The notes under the pieces were generated by a model. The model was not told the DNA's origin. It ran no database searches and worked only from the letters and a program-made list of their open reading frames with translations. Position numbers and translations under genes: made by a program. Positions 23,512-32,761 of a DNA stretch of 64,000 bases are shown piece after piece. Position 1 is the stretch's first letter. Each line of letters begins with the position of its first letter. Origin of the DNA: Caballeronia calidae (GTDB taxonomy: Bacteria > Pseudomonadota > Gammaproteobacteria > Burkholderiales > Burkholderiaceae); NCBI RefSeq assembly GCF_900044055.2, contig NZ_FCOX02000011.1:118830-182829 (forward strand). Reading direction: 5' to 3'.

Positions 23512-24879
23512 TTACACGGTCTGATTCGCGCTATCCGCAAGAGGCGCCGAATCGCGACGGCTCAACGCGCCCAGTGCGAACGCGGCGACGAACGCGGGCA
23601 CGGCCAGCAGCGTGAACACCGCGCCGAACTGAAGGCCCATGCTCATCAGCAAGCCGCCCGTCATGGCGCCCGCGACCGCGCCCATGCGACCGATGCCGAG
23701 CATCCATGCGACGCCCGTCGCGCGGCTTCGCGTCGGATAGAACGATGCGGCGAGCGCAGACATCGACGTGACCGCGCTCGTCACTGCCGTGCCCGTCAGA
23801 AAGATGAGCACGGCGAGCCAGAACTGATCGGCCACGCCGCGCCCGATCGTCAGCACGAGCGCCGCCGCGAGCACGTATGCGCAGGCGTTGACGCGTCGCG
23901 GATTGGCCTTGTCCATCACCCAGCCGAGACACAGATTGCCGAGAATGCCGCCGAGCGGAAAGAGCGACGTGGTGAGCGCGGCGCGTTCGGCCGAGAAGCC
24001 CGCGTCCTTGAAGAGCGTGGGCAGCCAGTTCGTCAGCAGATAGAAGATCATGAGGCCCATGAAGTACGCGAGCCACAGCATCGACGTGCCGAAGCGATAA
24101 GGCCGCGAAACGATGAGCCCGAGCGAGGACTTGTCCGCTCCGCTCGCGCGCGTATCGGCTGCGGTGAAGTTGAGGGACGCGCCTTCGGCAAGACGCGTGT
24201 CGTTCGAGATGCGTCGCAGGACGCGCACGATCTTTTCCGCGGGGCGCTTGCTCACGACCATGAATTGCGCGGACTCGGGCAGCAGAACGAGCAGCAGCAC
24301 CGTGAGCACGACCGGACCCACGCCGCCCGCGACGAGCACGCTTTGCCAGCCGAAGTGCGGAATGAGCCATGCGGCGCACAGTCCGCCGATGGAAAGGCCC
24401 ACCGAGAAGCCGCAGAACATCGCATTGACGGCCATCGCGCGAATGCGGGCGGGCGCATACTCGGACATCAGCGTGACCGCGTTGGGCATCGCCGCGCCGA
24501 GGCCGAGGCCGGTGAGAAAGCGCCATGCGGTCAACGCTTCGACCGAGCTTGCCTGCGCCGATGCGAGACTCCACACGCCGAAGAAGAACACCGACAGCGC
24601 GAGCACCGCCTTGCGTCCGATGCGATCGGCGGCCGGTCCCGCCACGAGCGCGCCGATGCCGAGGCCGACGAGCGCCGCGCTCATCACCGGTCCCAATGCG
24701 GCGCGCGTGATGCCCCAGTCGCCGATCAGCGACGGCGCGATGAAGCCGATCGCGGCGGTGTCGAAGCCATCGGCCGCGACGACGAGAAAGCACAGGATCA
24801 GGATGACCCATTGATACGGCGAGAAGCGCTCGCCGTCGATGAAGCTCTGGACCTCGATGGTCCGAAGGTTCTTTTCCAT
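23512..24879 (-). CDS. MFS transporter, aromatic acid:H+ symporter (AAHS) type
   Basis: A 455-residue carrier with 12 helices. The acidic first-helix motif ADGFDTAAIGFIAPSL and loop GPAADRIGRKAVLALSVFFF fit the AAHS family (PcaK, MhpT, GenK), which import aromatic acids. ATG 24879 (MEKNLRTIEVQSFIDGERFS) follows GGAGA and gives the usual cytosolic N-terminus; the frame runs 59 codons further without similarity. It is the last gene of a minus-strand operon with SDR, flavoprotein and NIPSNAP genes, implying uptake of the substrate they convert. It converges on ohr with an 8-bp gap. Confidence 0.85.
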   Translation of the reverse strand: MEKNLRTIEVQSFIDGERFSPYQWVILILCFLVVAADGFDTAAIGFIAPSLIGDWGITRAALGPVMSAALVGLGIGALVAGPAADRIGRKAVLALSVFFFGVWSLASAQASSVEALTAWRFLTGLGLGAAMPNAVTLMSEYAPARIRAMAVNAMFCGFSVGLSIGGLCAAWLIPHFGWQSVLVAGGVGPVVLTVLLLVLLPESAQFMVVSKRPAEKIVRVLRRISNDTRLAEGASLNFTAADTRASGADKSSLGLIVSRPYRFGTSMLWLAYFMGLMIFYLLTNWLPTLFKDAGFSAERAALTTSLFPLGGILGNLCLGWVMDKANPRRVNACAYVLAAALVLTIGRGVADQFWLAVLIFLTGTAVTSAVTSMSALAASFYPTRSRATGVAWMLGIGRMGAVAGAMTGGLLMSMGLQFGAVFTLLAVPAFVAAFALGALSRRDSAPLADSANQTV

Positions 24880-24953
24880 GCCGGTATGTCTCCATTCATT
24901 CACGGTTATCGATTCGATGCATGCGGCCTTCGTCGTGCCGCTATGCCGCGCGA

Positions 24954-25289
24954 TCAACGCACGGCGGGCGAAAGACTCCTGAACTCGACGCGCCTGATGA
25001 TGCGGCTCTCCTGCGCGACGATCAGATGTGCCGACGCCTGCAGATAAGCGGGCCATTCCGGATCGTTATCGCGCGCGGTGCGGCGCTGGTCGTAATCCGC
25101 GATGCTTTCGTAGCCCCACAGATGCACGACCTGATTCAACGCGCCGATATCGCTCATATAGAAACCGACGGGCGCGCCGAGATACCTGAGCTGGATCGGC
25201 ATGGCGAGGCGATCGAATACATCGATGAATTCGGCCATGCCGCGCGGCTTGATCGTGTAGATGCGGTGATCGATGAAAGGCTTGCTCAT
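24954..25289 (-). CDS. NIPSNAP-family small protein
   Basis: A 111-residue ferredoxin-like alpha+beta-barrel protein (IDHRIYTIKPRGMAEFIDVF, then NQVVHLWGYESIADYDQRR), characteristic of NIPSNAP proteins, which form dimers and often accompany degradation pathways without a proven reaction. Its ATG overlaps the stop of the flavoprotein gene as ATGA and a GAGGAG site lies just upstream, so translation is coupled. It may act as a chaperone or small enzyme for the flavoprotein's product. Confidence 0.8.
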   Translation of the reverse strand: MSKPFIDHRIYTIKPRGMAEFIDVFDRLAMPIQLRYLGAPVGFYMSDIGALNQVVHLWGYESIADYDQRRTARDNDPEWPAYLQASAHLIVAQESRIIRRVEFRSLSPAVR

Positions 25290-27031
25290 GCTGCGCTCCT
25301 CAATTCGCTGGTACTCGCGCGCGCGTCGATGCGGCCCGCGAGGTGCAATCCGGTGAGATAACCAAATGTCATGATTGGGCCGAGCGTGATGCCCGCGCCG
25401 GGATAGTTGCCGCCCATGACGCTCGCGCGATCGTTGCCGACGGCGTAGAGGCCGGGAATCGGCTCGCTGCCTTCGAGGACCTGGCCGTGCGGGTTCGTCG
25501 CAATGCCGTCGAAGGTGCCGAGATCGCCCATCACGACCTTGAGCGCGTAATACGGGCCATTGCCGATGGGCGCGACACACGGGTTCGGCTTGTGCGCGGC
25601 ATCGCCGAGATAGCGGTTGAATGAAGTGGTGCCGCGGCCGAATGCGGTGTCGTTGCCTTGCGCCGCGTCGCGGTTGTACGCGCGCACGGTCTCTTCGAGC
25701 GCAACAGCGTCGATGCCTGCACGTTGCGCGAGTTCGGCCAGCGTGCGGCCCTTGATCAGATAACCGCTTTTCAGATGCGAGCCGAGCGGCATCGGCGCGG
25801 GCTTGGCGAAGCCGAGACCGTATTTGCGGATCGTCGCGTGATCGCAGACGAGCCACATCGCCGTTTCTTTCTCGTGGCGGCAGGCTTCGATCATCGCCGC
25901 GCCGACATCGTGATACGAGTTCGATTCGTTGGTGAAGCGCACGCCGCCGCGCGTCACGCCGATCACGCCCGGCTTGTAGCGATCGAGCAGATGCGGAAAT
26001 ACGCCGTATTGACCGTCTTTCAGCGGCACGCGCGAGACCGGCATCCATGCGGCGGGCTGCGGATAGCGGATATCGACACGGCCGCCCACGCGTTCGGCCA
26101 TGCGCGCGCCGTCACCCGTGTTGCCCGCGGGCACCGGCGATACGTGCTCGCCGCCGCGACGCACATGCGGGTAAGCCTTCGCGATGCGCGCGACATCGTG
26201 CGAAAAGCCGCCGCATGCAAGCACGACACCACGCCGCGCGGTGATGCGCGTTTCGCGTCCATCAGCCATCACGATCGCGCCGCTCACGCGACCCTTTACC
26301 GTGATGAGTTCCTTTGCGCCGGTGCGTGTGTGAATCGGAATGCCGAGATCGAGCGCGGATTTCGCGAGACGCGCGGCGAGGGCATTGCCGCTCGTGATCT
26401 GAACGCCGCGTCGATAGAGCGCGAGTTCTTTCAGATGACTCGCGAGACGCTTGGCGACATACCACGCCGACGCAAGCGATTTCGTCGCGTTGAAGAAGTG
26501 CTTCAGATCCGCGCTCGACGAATTGAACATCATGCCGATGAACGTGATCGTTTTGAGCGGCGGGCGGAGGCGCGCGATATCCTTGCCAAGCTCGCGCGCA
26601 TCGAAGGGCTTCGCGACGACGGAGCGGCCCACGTCGACGCCGCCCGGCGCATCGGGATGATAGTCGGGATAGAGCGTGGGCAGGAAGCGGACCGATGTCT
26701 CGCGCTCGAAGAAGTCGATCATGCGCGGGCCGTTGTCGAGGAACGCATCGACGGCGGCTTCGTCGTACATCGCGCCGGTCTCGCCGCGCATGTATTGAAC
26801 AGCGGCCTCGCGCGTGTCCTGAATGCCTGCGTCCTTCGCATGACGATTGCCGGGTATCCACAGCACGCCGCCCGAAAATGCGGTCGTGCCGCCGAAGTAC
26901 GCTTCTTTCTCGACAACGATCACGTCGAGGCCCTGCTTCTTCGCTGTAATGGCCGTGGAAAGGCCGCCGGCGCCAGAGCCGATCACGAGCACGTCGCAAG
27001 CGAGATCGGACGACCGCGTTACGGTAGTCAT
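25286..27031 (-). CDS. FAD-dependent oxidoreductase, fumarate reductase / 3-ketosteroid dehydrogenase type
   Basis: A 581-residue flavoprotein. The N-terminal dinucleotide motif VLVIGSGAGGLSTAITAKKQ is followed by the acidic strand end VVEKEAYFGGTTAFSGG, as in the FrdA/KstD superfamily. The C-terminal FAD block is PGLYAVGNDRASVMGGNYPG. Length and layout fit KstD-like dehydrogenases (about 560), which desaturate ring ketones; fumarate-reductase-like enzymes are the alternative. It is the second gene of the operon behind the SDR and overlaps NIPSNAP by 4 bp. AAAGGA stands 8 nt before ATG. The AAHS carrier in the same operon suggests an aromatic or alicyclic acid as substrate. Confidence 0.85.
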   Translation of the reverse strand: MTTVTRSSDLACDVLVIGSGAGGLSTAITAKKQGLDVIVVEKEAYFGGTTAFSGGVLWIPGNRHAKDAGIQDTREAAVQYMRGETGAMYDEAAVDAFLDNGPRMIDFFERETSVRFLPTLYPDYHPDAPGGVDVGRSVVAKPFDARELGKDIARLRPPLKTITFIGMMFNSSSADLKHFFNATKSLASAWYVAKRLASHLKELALYRRGVQITSGNALAARLAKSALDLGIPIHTRTGAKELITVKGRVSGAIVMADGRETRITARRGVVLACGGFSHDVARIAKAYPHVRRGGEHVSPVPAGNTGDGARMAERVGGRVDIRYPQPAAWMPVSRVPLKDGQYGVFPHLLDRYKPGVIGVTRGGVRFTNESNSYHDVGAAMIEACRHEKETAMWLVCDHATIRKYGLGFAKPAPMPLGSHLKSGYLIKGRTLAELAQRAGIDAVALEETVRAYNRDAAQGNDTAFGRGTTSFNRYLGDAAHKPNPCVAPIGNGPYYALKVVMGDLGTFDGIATNPHGQVLEGSEPIPGLYAVGNDRASVMGGNYPGAGITLGPIMTFGYLTGLHLAGRIDARASTSELRSAA

Positions 27032-27091
27032 GATGATGTCCTTTGATTGGAGCCGGGCGCGTTGCGCACCCGTGAGATGAAAGGCCGTGTT

Positions 27092-27931
27092 TCAGGCGGC
27101 GCGCGGCGCTTCGAAGCCGGGGCGCGGAACGAGATCCATCAACATGCATTCGAGGCCGCCATCGACGGCAAGCTCCGCGCCGTTCACATACGCCGCGCGG
27201 CCGCTCGCGAGAAAGGCCACCACTTCCGCGATATCGCGCGGTTCGCCGATGCGCCGGCTCGCGGTCATCGCGCTGCGACGCGCTTCGACATCGCCCTGTT
27301 CATAGAATGCTTTGGATAGCGGCGTGCGGATCATGCCGGGACACACCGCATTGCTGCGAACACCGCGCGCGCCCCATTCGGCGGCGATCTGCCGCGACAG
27401 CATTGCGATGCCGGCCTTGCTCGGGCTATACGCGCCGCTCCATGTCTGCGGATGATGCGCCGCCACCGATGCGATATGCACGATGCTGCCCGCGCCGCGC
27501 GCGAGCATGCCGCGTCCGAACGCTTGCGCACACAACATGTAGCCCGTGAGATTGACGGCGAGCATCGCGTTCCATGCGTCGAGACCGATATCTTCGATGC
27601 CGCCTGCACGCAGCAGACCGGCGTTGTTGACGAGCACATCGACATGGCCGAATTTGCGCTCGACGTGATCGCGCGCTCGGTTCACGCTCGCCGGGTCGCC
27701 GATATCGCATGCGACAGCGATTGCATCCACGCCGCGTGCGCGCAGCCCTTCGGCGGCTTCGTTGCAGCCTGATTCATCGCGATCGAGCAATGCGATGCGC
27801 GCGCCCGCATCGGCGAATGTGCCTGCAATGGCGCGGCCGATACCGCCCGCCGCACCCGTCACCACACACACGCTCGATTCGAGGCCGAGCCAATGCGGCG
27901 CGGTGTTGTCCCGCGCGACCTGATTAGTCAT
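27092..27931 (-). CDS. Classical SDR-family dehydrogenase
   Basis: This 279-residue classical SDR has the cofactor motif TGAAGGIGRAIA, NNAG in VDVLVNNAGLLRAGG, a catalytic Ser in IVHIASVAAH and the Tyr-x-x-x-Lys pair in GAYSPSKAGIAM. The Asp-rich end of beta-2 (LLDRDESG) favours NAD over NADP. It has GGAG 7 nt before its ATG and is the first gene of the operon with the flavoprotein, NIPSNAP and AAHS carrier. The divergent AraC gene lies 136 bp away. It probably oxidises an alcohol intermediate before or after ring desaturation. Confidence 0.9.
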   Translation of the reverse strand: MTNQVARDNTAPHWLGLESSVCVVTGAAGGIGRAIAGTFADAGARIALLDRDESGCNEAAEGLRARGVDAIAVACDIGDPASVNRARDHVERKFGHVDVLVNNAGLLRAGGIEDIGLDAWNAMLAVNLTGYMLCAQAFGRGMLARGAGSIVHIASVAAHHPQTWSGAYSPSKAGIAMLSRQIAAEWGARGVRSNAVCPGMIRTPLSKAFYEQGDVEARRSAMTASRRIGEPRDIAEVVAFLASGRAAYVNGAELAVDGGLECMLMDLVPRPGFEAPRAA

Positions 27932-28016
27932 CCTTGTCTCCTGAGTCCGTTCGATATGAAGGCGCCGATAGCCTTCGCCGTGAAAAAAGTATATTCACGG
28001 CCTCGCACGAAAAATT

Positions 28017-28043
28017 GGACAAAGGCGGCAGACGACAGGACAA
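28017..28043 (+). promoter_or_regulatory. Direct repeat GGACAA, 21-bp spacing: candidate AraC operator
   Basis: GGACAA occurs at 28017-28022 and 28038-28043, exactly 21 bp apart (two helical turns), the layout used by AraC proteins. The outer bases also form AAATTG/CAATTT (28012-28017 / 28041-28046). It lies in the 136-bp region between the SDR operon and the AraC gene. Confidence 0.45.
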
Positions 28044-28067
28044 TTTGTGCATCCGGAGATGCACGAT

Positions 28068-28961
28068 ATGAGGAAAATCCCTAACTACAACTTGTACGGA
28101 GAATCGGCGCGTCCGCCGTGGTACGACGCGTTCAACTTCGAATGGATCGTCGAGCGCAGCGCGCCGAACGACTGGCATATCGACGCGCATCGGCACGACG
28201 CGCTTTTGCAATTTCTGTACATTCGCGGCGGCGGCGGGGAAGTGCTGATCGAGAACAGCATGATCGAACTCGTGCCGCCTTGCGTCATCATGCTGCCCGC
28301 GCAGACCGTGCACGGATTCAACTTCGCGCCGGACGTCGATGGCCTCGTCGTGACCGTCGCGCAGCGGTCGATCGAGGCGCTTGCCTCCATCGCAGCGCCG
28401 GGCCTCATTCCAGTGTTGCAGCGCGCGGGCGTGTCTCGCGTGAGTGCGCAGTCCCTGAAGGAAAGCGCGTTCATGCCGATCGTGGAATTGCTGGAGAAGG
28501 AATTTCGCGCGACCGATCGCGGCCACATGGCGGCGGGCATGTCGCTTTTGATTGCACTTTTCGTACATGTGGCGCGCTTGTGCGAGAGCGCATCGGCGCC
28601 GAGCGTCGCATCGACCGAAAGGCGTGCGCAACAGATCAAACGCTTCAGGGCGCTTGTCGCCGCGCATTTCCGCGAACATCGCCCCGTGGAGTTCTATGCG
28701 CAAAAGCTCGGCACGACCGTCACGCAGCTTGGGCGCATTTGCCGCGAAGAGATATCGAGTTCGCCGCTCGCGATGATCAACGAGCATCTCGTGCGCGAGG
28801 CACAACGCGATCTCGTGTATTCGAACATGTCGGTCAAGCAGATAGCGCATGGGCTCGGCTTTGCCGATATCGCGTATTTCAGCCGCTATTTCCGCAAGCA
28901 GACCGGCGTTACGCCTACTCAATTTCAGGCCGAAGCGCATAAGGCGCTGGCTATCCAATAG
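28068..28961 (+). CDS. AraC-family regulator with cupin sensor domain (PobR-like)
   Basis: A 297-residue regulator. The N-terminal cupin-like sensor (about residues 20-110) has a His-rich strand, DWHIDAHRHDALLQFLYI, and PPCVIMLPAQTVHGF. The C-terminal domain has two HTHs (HRPVEFYAQKLGTTVTQLGR and MSVKQIAHGLGFADIAYFSR) and the ending YFRKQTGVTPTQFQ. Layout and sequence resemble PobR, the activator for 4-hydroxybenzoate genes. ATG 28068 has GGAG 9 nt upstream; GTG 28047 and ATG 28059 are alternatives. Divergent from the SDR/flavoprotein/NIPSNAP/AAHS operon, it is the likely activator, with an aromatic or cyclic acid as effector. Confidence 0.87.
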   Translation: MRKIPNYNLYGESARPPWYDAFNFEWIVERSAPNDWHIDAHRHDALLQFLYIRGGGGEVLIENSMIELVPPCVIMLPAQTVHGFNFAPDVDGLVVTVAQRSIEALASIAAPGLIPVLQRAGVSRVSAQSLKESAFMPIVELLEKEFRATDRGHMAAGMSLLIALFVHVARLCESASAPSVASTERRAQQIKRFRALVAAHFREHRPVEFYAQKLGTTVTQLGRICREEISSSPLAMINEHLVREAQRDLVYSNMSVKQIAHGLGFADIAYFSRYFRKQTGVTPTQFQAEAHKALAIQ

Positions 28962-29095
28962 ACGACGTGCGTTGATGTTCGAGGGTTGCCACGCGCCTGC
29001 AAGCGTGCGATGCTTCGCCGTGCTCTGAATAACAAGAATGAAGCGCGGGCCCGAGCGAGACCAGTCCGGTTCAATCACCCTTCGAAGGAGTGAGC

Positions 29096-30745
29096 ATGAT
29101 CGCACTGTCATCGCATCGCGCGGCGCATGAGGCGTCGCGGCGCGTCCGGTTCAAGGCACGCGGAATGCTATGCGCCTGGCTCGTTCTGAGCGCGGCTGCC
29201 AGCGTCGTCTATGCCGACGCGCAAACCGGTTATACGCTGCCGCCTCCGCCGAGCGAGTTATACGGCGATCTGTTCGTTGCGGTGCAGACACAGGGCGTGT
29301 ATCCGGATCAGAAGACTTTCGTCGATGCAGTGCCCAAGATAGACCCCGCGCAGATCGTGCAGGCTTATCACCAGCAGATGGCGGTGCCAGGCTTCTCGCT
29401 CAAGACCTTCGTGGCGCAATACTTCACGCCGCCGACGGATCAGGTCATCACACCGCCGCCGAATCAGACCTTGCGCGAGCATATCGACTGGCTCTGGCCC
29501 GAGCTCACGCGTTTGACGACGACCGCGAACGTGCCGCCCAACAGCTCGCTGATTCCGATGCCCAAGCGATACGTCGTGCCAGGCGGGCGCTTTCGTGAAG
29601 GTTACTACTGGGACACCTATTTCACGATGCTGGGTCTTCAGGAGGCGGGCCGCGAAGATCTCGTCGATGACATGCTCGATAACTTCGCGTATCTGATCGA
29701 TACGATCGGCCATATCCCGAACGGCAACCGCACATATTATGTGAGCCGCTCGCAGCCGCCGTTCTTCTCTTATATGGTCGAACTTGCCGCGCACAAGGAA
29801 GGCGGGCGCGTCTATCAGAAGTATTTGCCGCAACTGCGCCGCGAACATGATTACTGGATGCAGGGCGCGAATACGCTGCAGCCCGGCGGCGCGGTGCGCA
29901 ACGTCGTGATGCTGCCGGACAAGACCGTGCTCAATCGCTATTGGGATGAGCGTGACACGCCGCGCGATGAATCGTATCTGGAAGACGTGAACACGGCGAA
30001 GCAGGTTACGGACCGTCCGGCCAACGAGGTCTATCGCGATCTGCGCGCGGCGGCCGAGAGCGGCTGGGATTTCAGTTCGCGCTGGTTCGGCGACAACATG
30101 ACACTCGCGACGATACGCACGACATCGATCATTCCCGTCGATTTGAATAGCCTGATGTTCCACCTCGAAACGACGATCGCGATCGGCTGCGGCGAAGCGC
30201 GCGACTTCCGTTGCGTCGGCGAGTTCGTCGGACGCGCGGCCAAACGCGCGGTCGGCATCAACAAGTATCTATGGAACAGGAACGGCTATTACGGGGATTA
30301 CGACTGGAAGCTCGGGCAGCCGCGCAATAACCCATCGGCGGCGATGCTTTATCCGCTATTCGCGAACGCGGCATGGCCCGATCGCGCGCACAAGACCGCG
30401 GAGACCGTCGAAGCAATGCTCCTGAAGCCGGGCGGCCTCGCGACGACGACCTATAACACGACGCAGCAATGGGACGCACCGAACGGCTGGGCGCCGTTGC
30501 ACTGGATCGCCGTGCAGGGTTTGCGCCGCTATGGGCGCAGCGATCTCGCACAACAGATCGGCACGCGCTTTCTCGCCGACGTGAACAATGTCTATAAGAC
30601 GCAGCAGAAGCTCGTCGAGAAATACATCGTGGAAGGCGCGGGAACGGGCGGCGGCGGAGGCGGGGAGTATCCGTTGCAGGATGGCTTCGGATGGACCAAT
30701 GGTGTCACGCTGAAGCTGCTGGACCTCTATCCGCAGGCGCAATGA
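29096..30745 (+). CDS. treA: Periplasmic trehalase (GH37)
   Basis: This 549-residue enzyme hydrolyses trehalose to two glucose. Both trehalase signatures are visible, [15 protein letters not shown] at about residue 167 and [10 protein letters not shown] at about residue 463, plus the Gly-rich stretch [20 protein letters not shown] near the C-terminus. An N-terminal export signal ([21 protein letters not shown]) puts it in the periplasm, as for TreA. ATG 29096 follows GAAGGAG by 5 nt; an in-frame GTG at 29090 overlaps that site and is unlikely. It is monocistronic, and a strong hairpin follows 15 nt after the stop. Confidence 0.95.
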   Translation: MIALSSHRAAHEASRRVRFKARGMLCAWLVLSAAASVVYADAQTGYTLPPPPSELYGDLFVAVQTQGVYPDQKTFVDAVPKIDPAQIVQAYHQQMAVPGFSLKTFVAQYFTPPTDQVITPPPNQTLREHIDWLWPELTRLTTTANVPPNSSLIPMPKRYVVPGGRFREGYYWDTYFTMLGLQEAGREDLVDDMLDNFAYLIDTIGHIPNGNRTYYVSRSQPPFFSYMVELAAHKEGGRVYQKYLPQLRREHDYWMQGANTLQPGGAVRNVVMLPDKTVLNRYWDERDTPRDESYLEDVNTAKQVTDRPANEVYRDLRAAAESGWDFSSRWFGDNMTLATIRTTSIIPVDLNSLMFHLETTIAIGCGEARDFRCVGEFVGRAAKRAVGINKYLWNRNGYYGDYDWKLGQPRNNPSAAMLYPLFANAAWPDRAHKTAETVEAMLLKPGGLATTTYNTTQQWDAPNGWAPLHWIAVQGLRRYGRSDLAQQIGTRFLADVNNVYKTQQKLVEKYIVEGAGTGGGGGGEYPLQDGFGWTNGVTLKLLDLYPQAQ

Positions 30746-30759
30746 CGCATCGAGACAAT

Positions 30760-30790
30760 GGCATCGCCGCGTATCGAATGCGGCGATGCC
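30760..30790. terminator. Hairpin terminator between trehalase and tautomerase genes
   Basis: GGCATCGCCGC and GCGGCGATGCC form a perfect 11-bp stem with a 9-nt loop. It lies between convergent genes, 15 nt after treA. There is no T run on either side, so efficiency as an intrinsic terminator is uncertain. Confidence 0.5.
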
Positions 30791-30810
30791 AGTGCCGTCA
30801 GCATGGCGCG

Positions 30811-31047
30811 TCAGCTTTCCCGGGCTTTCTTCTGCCGACGATACTCCGGCACCGGCAAGCCGCCCCATCCCCAGTTCTCCAGCTCCACTTCCTGAATCAC
30901 GACGAACGTGGATTCGAGCGGCTTGTTCAGGACGTCGCGCAACAACTCGCTCACGCCCTTGATGAGCTGTGCCTTTTCATCGGCGGTGACGGCGTTCGTG
31001 CCGGGTGTGTTGCCTTCGCGTGTGACCTGAATCGTAACGATCGGCAT
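30811..31047 (-). CDS. 4-oxalocrotonate tautomerase-family enzyme
   Basis: This 78-residue protein begins Met-Pro-Ile-Val, leaving the catalytic N-terminal Pro after Met removal. It has the core VTIQVTREGNT and the helix EKAQLIKGVSELLRDVLNKP typical of tautomerase subunits, which assemble as hexamers and isomerise enol/keto acids or add water to unsaturated acids. The C-terminus (NWGWGGLPVPEYRRQKK) is longer than in the 62-residue classical form and is found in family members of unknown substrate. AAGGAG precedes ATG 31047. It lies downstream of the SDR gene on the same strand, 69 bp away, so it may be co-transcribed. Confidence 0.85.
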   Translation of the reverse strand: MPIVTIQVTREGNTPGTNAVTADEKAQLIKGVSELLRDVLNKPLESTFVVIQEVELENWGWGGLPVPEYRRQKKARES

Positions 31048-31116
31048 GGCGATCTCCTTGAAGTGAGACAGAACGAAGCGCCCGCGAAGGGCGCATCGCA
31101 ATCAGCGAACAATCGA

Positions 31117-31827
31117 TCAATGTCCCGCGCTTTGACCGCCATCGACGTGCAGGATCTCGCCCGTCACGAACGGCGCCGAATCAAGATACAGCACGGCGTT
31201 CGCGATGTCGCTCATTTCGCCCATGTGTCCCACCGGATGCAGCGCGCCGAGCGCCTCGTGCGTTTCGGGCGCGTGCATCGGCGACTTGATGATGCCGGGC
31301 GACACCGCATTCGCGCGAATGCCGGACTTCGCATATTCGATCGCGAGCGACTTCGTCGCGGCATTCAGACCGCCCTTCGTGAGCGATGCGAGCACCGAAG
31401 GCACGCCGCTTACCGCATGATCGACGAGACTCGTCGTGATGTTGACGATATGCCCGCTCTTGTTCTTCTCCATCTGCTCGATGGCGAGTTGCGTGACATG
31501 GAAGAAGCCATTCAGGTTCACGTTCAGGACCGCGGCATAGTCCTCTTGCGTATATTGCGTGAAGGGCTTGGCGATGAAGATGCCTGCGTTATTGACGAGC
31601 GTGTCGATACGGCCGAAGCGCGCGATGGCCGCTTCGACGGCACGCTGCGCGGTGGCGCGATCGCCGATATCGCCCGCGACGGCGACGATGTTCGGATCGT
31701 CCGGCTGTTGGATCGAACGGGCGACCGCGACGACGCCATAGCCTTGTGCGCGAAACGCGTTGACGATTTCCGCGCCGATGCCTTGCGATGCGCCGGTGAC
31801 GATAGCGACTTTCTGTGCGTTGCTCAT
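31117..31827 (-). CDS. SDR-family protein lacking the catalytic tyrosine
   Basis: A 236-residue classical-type SDR with cofactor motif TGASQGIGAEIV, NNAG in IDTLVNNAGIFIAKP, SPG in NAVSPGIIKSPMH and the C-terminal ILHVDGGQSAGH. At the active site the usual Tyr-x-x-x-Lys is replaced: PSVLASLTKGGL gives Ala where Tyr is expected, although Lys is kept and Ser is present in ITTSLVDH. I recall the same ASLTK pattern in relatives, so it may be a subfamily trait and not a local mutation. It might act on a different chemistry or have a binding role. GAGG precedes ATG 31827. The tautomerase follows. Confidence 0.82.
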   Translation of the reverse strand: MSNAQKVAIVTGASQGIGAEIVNAFRAQGYGVVAVARSIQQPDDPNIVAVAGDIGDRATAQRAVEAAIARFGRIDTLVNNAGIFIAKPFTQYTQEDYAAVLNVNLNGFFHVTQLAIEQMEKNKSGHIVNITTSLVDHAVSGVPSVLASLTKGGLNAATKSLAIEYAKSGIRANAVSPGIIKSPMHAPETHEALGALHPVGHMGEMSDIANAVLYLDSAPFVTGEILHVDGGQSAGH

Positions 31828-32009
31828 GATGAACCTCGATGAATGATGTTTGGGCCTGTTGCGGATCGGACCGATGGCTCCGATGGCTCGTAATCTAGGC
31901 CTTTCGAGGTGAGTTGCGCACACACGCGGTGGACAATCAGTCTTGCGCGCGAGGAACAAATGCATCGCGAGCGGATCGATCAGACGAATCACTCGACAGG
32001 AGAAAAGCC

Positions 32010-32732
32010 GTGAGCTTGCCCGACGTGAAGGCATTCGTATTCGATGTATTCGGCACCGTGGTGGACTGGCGCGGCGGCGTTGCGCGCGAGGCCGCGCCGT
32101 TCCTGCAACGCCATGGCGCAGCGGGCGCGCGGCCCGAAGCCTTCGCCGATGCATGGCGCAGCCGCTACGTCCCGGCGATGCGCAAGGTCATCGGCGGCGA
32201 GCGGCCTTTCGTGAGGCTCGATGTATTGCATCGCGAGAACCTGGTGGACCTGCTGCCGGAGTTCGGCATCGACCCGGAGCAGGTTCCCGCCGAGGCGCTC
32301 GACGAACTGAATCTCGCGTGGCACCGCCTCGATCCGTGGCCGGATTCGGTGTCGGGTTTGCTGCGGCTCAAGGCGCGCCATATCATCGCGCCGCTTTCGA
32401 ACGGCAATATCCGCTTGATGGTGGATCTGGCGAAGCGCGCGGGCCTGCCTTGGGATGCGATTCTCGGCGCGGAGATCGCGCGGATTTACAAGCCCGATCC
32501 ACAGGCTTATCTGCGCACCGCTGACGTGCTGATGCTGAGGCCGGACGAAGTGTGTCTCGTTGCCGCCCATAACGACGATCTCGCCGCAGCGAGAAAATGC
32601 GGCTTGCGCACCGCGTTCGTCGCGCGTCCGTATGAGCGCGGTGCCGGTCAGACGGTCGATCTGAAAGCCGAAAGCGATTGGGATCTCATCGCGAACGACA
32701 TGAATGAACTGGCCGATGCCGTGGGCGCCTGA
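32010..32732 (+). CDS. Haloacid dehalogenase, type II
   Basis: This 240-residue HAD protein resembles L-2-haloacid dehalogenases. The nucleophile Asp12 is in FVFDVFGTVVDW, motif II in PLSNGNIRL, the Lys in RIYKPDPQAY and the acidic motif in LVAAHNDDLAAARKCGLRTA. It hydrolyses the C-halogen bond of short haloacids to hydroxy acids, with retention of an ester intermediate on Asp. The start is GTG 32010, with AGGAG about 7 nt upstream; no ATG nearby fits. It is divergent from the SDR gene and is followed by a convergent DUF1330 gene. Confidence 0.88.
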   Translation: MSLPDVKAFVFDVFGTVVDWRGGVAREAAPFLQRHGAAGARPEAFADAWRSRYVPAMRKVIGGERPFVRLDVLHRENLVDLLPEFGIDPEQVPAEALDELNLAWHRLDPWPDSVSGLLRLKARHIIAPLSNGNIRLMVDLAKRAGLPWDAILGAEIARIYKPDPQAYLRTADVLMLRPDEVCLVAAHNDDLAAARKCGLRTAFVARPYERGAGQTVDLKAESDWDLIANDMNELADAVGA

Positions 32733-32761
32733 ACGCCGCCGACATCGGCCGGTATCGCGCT

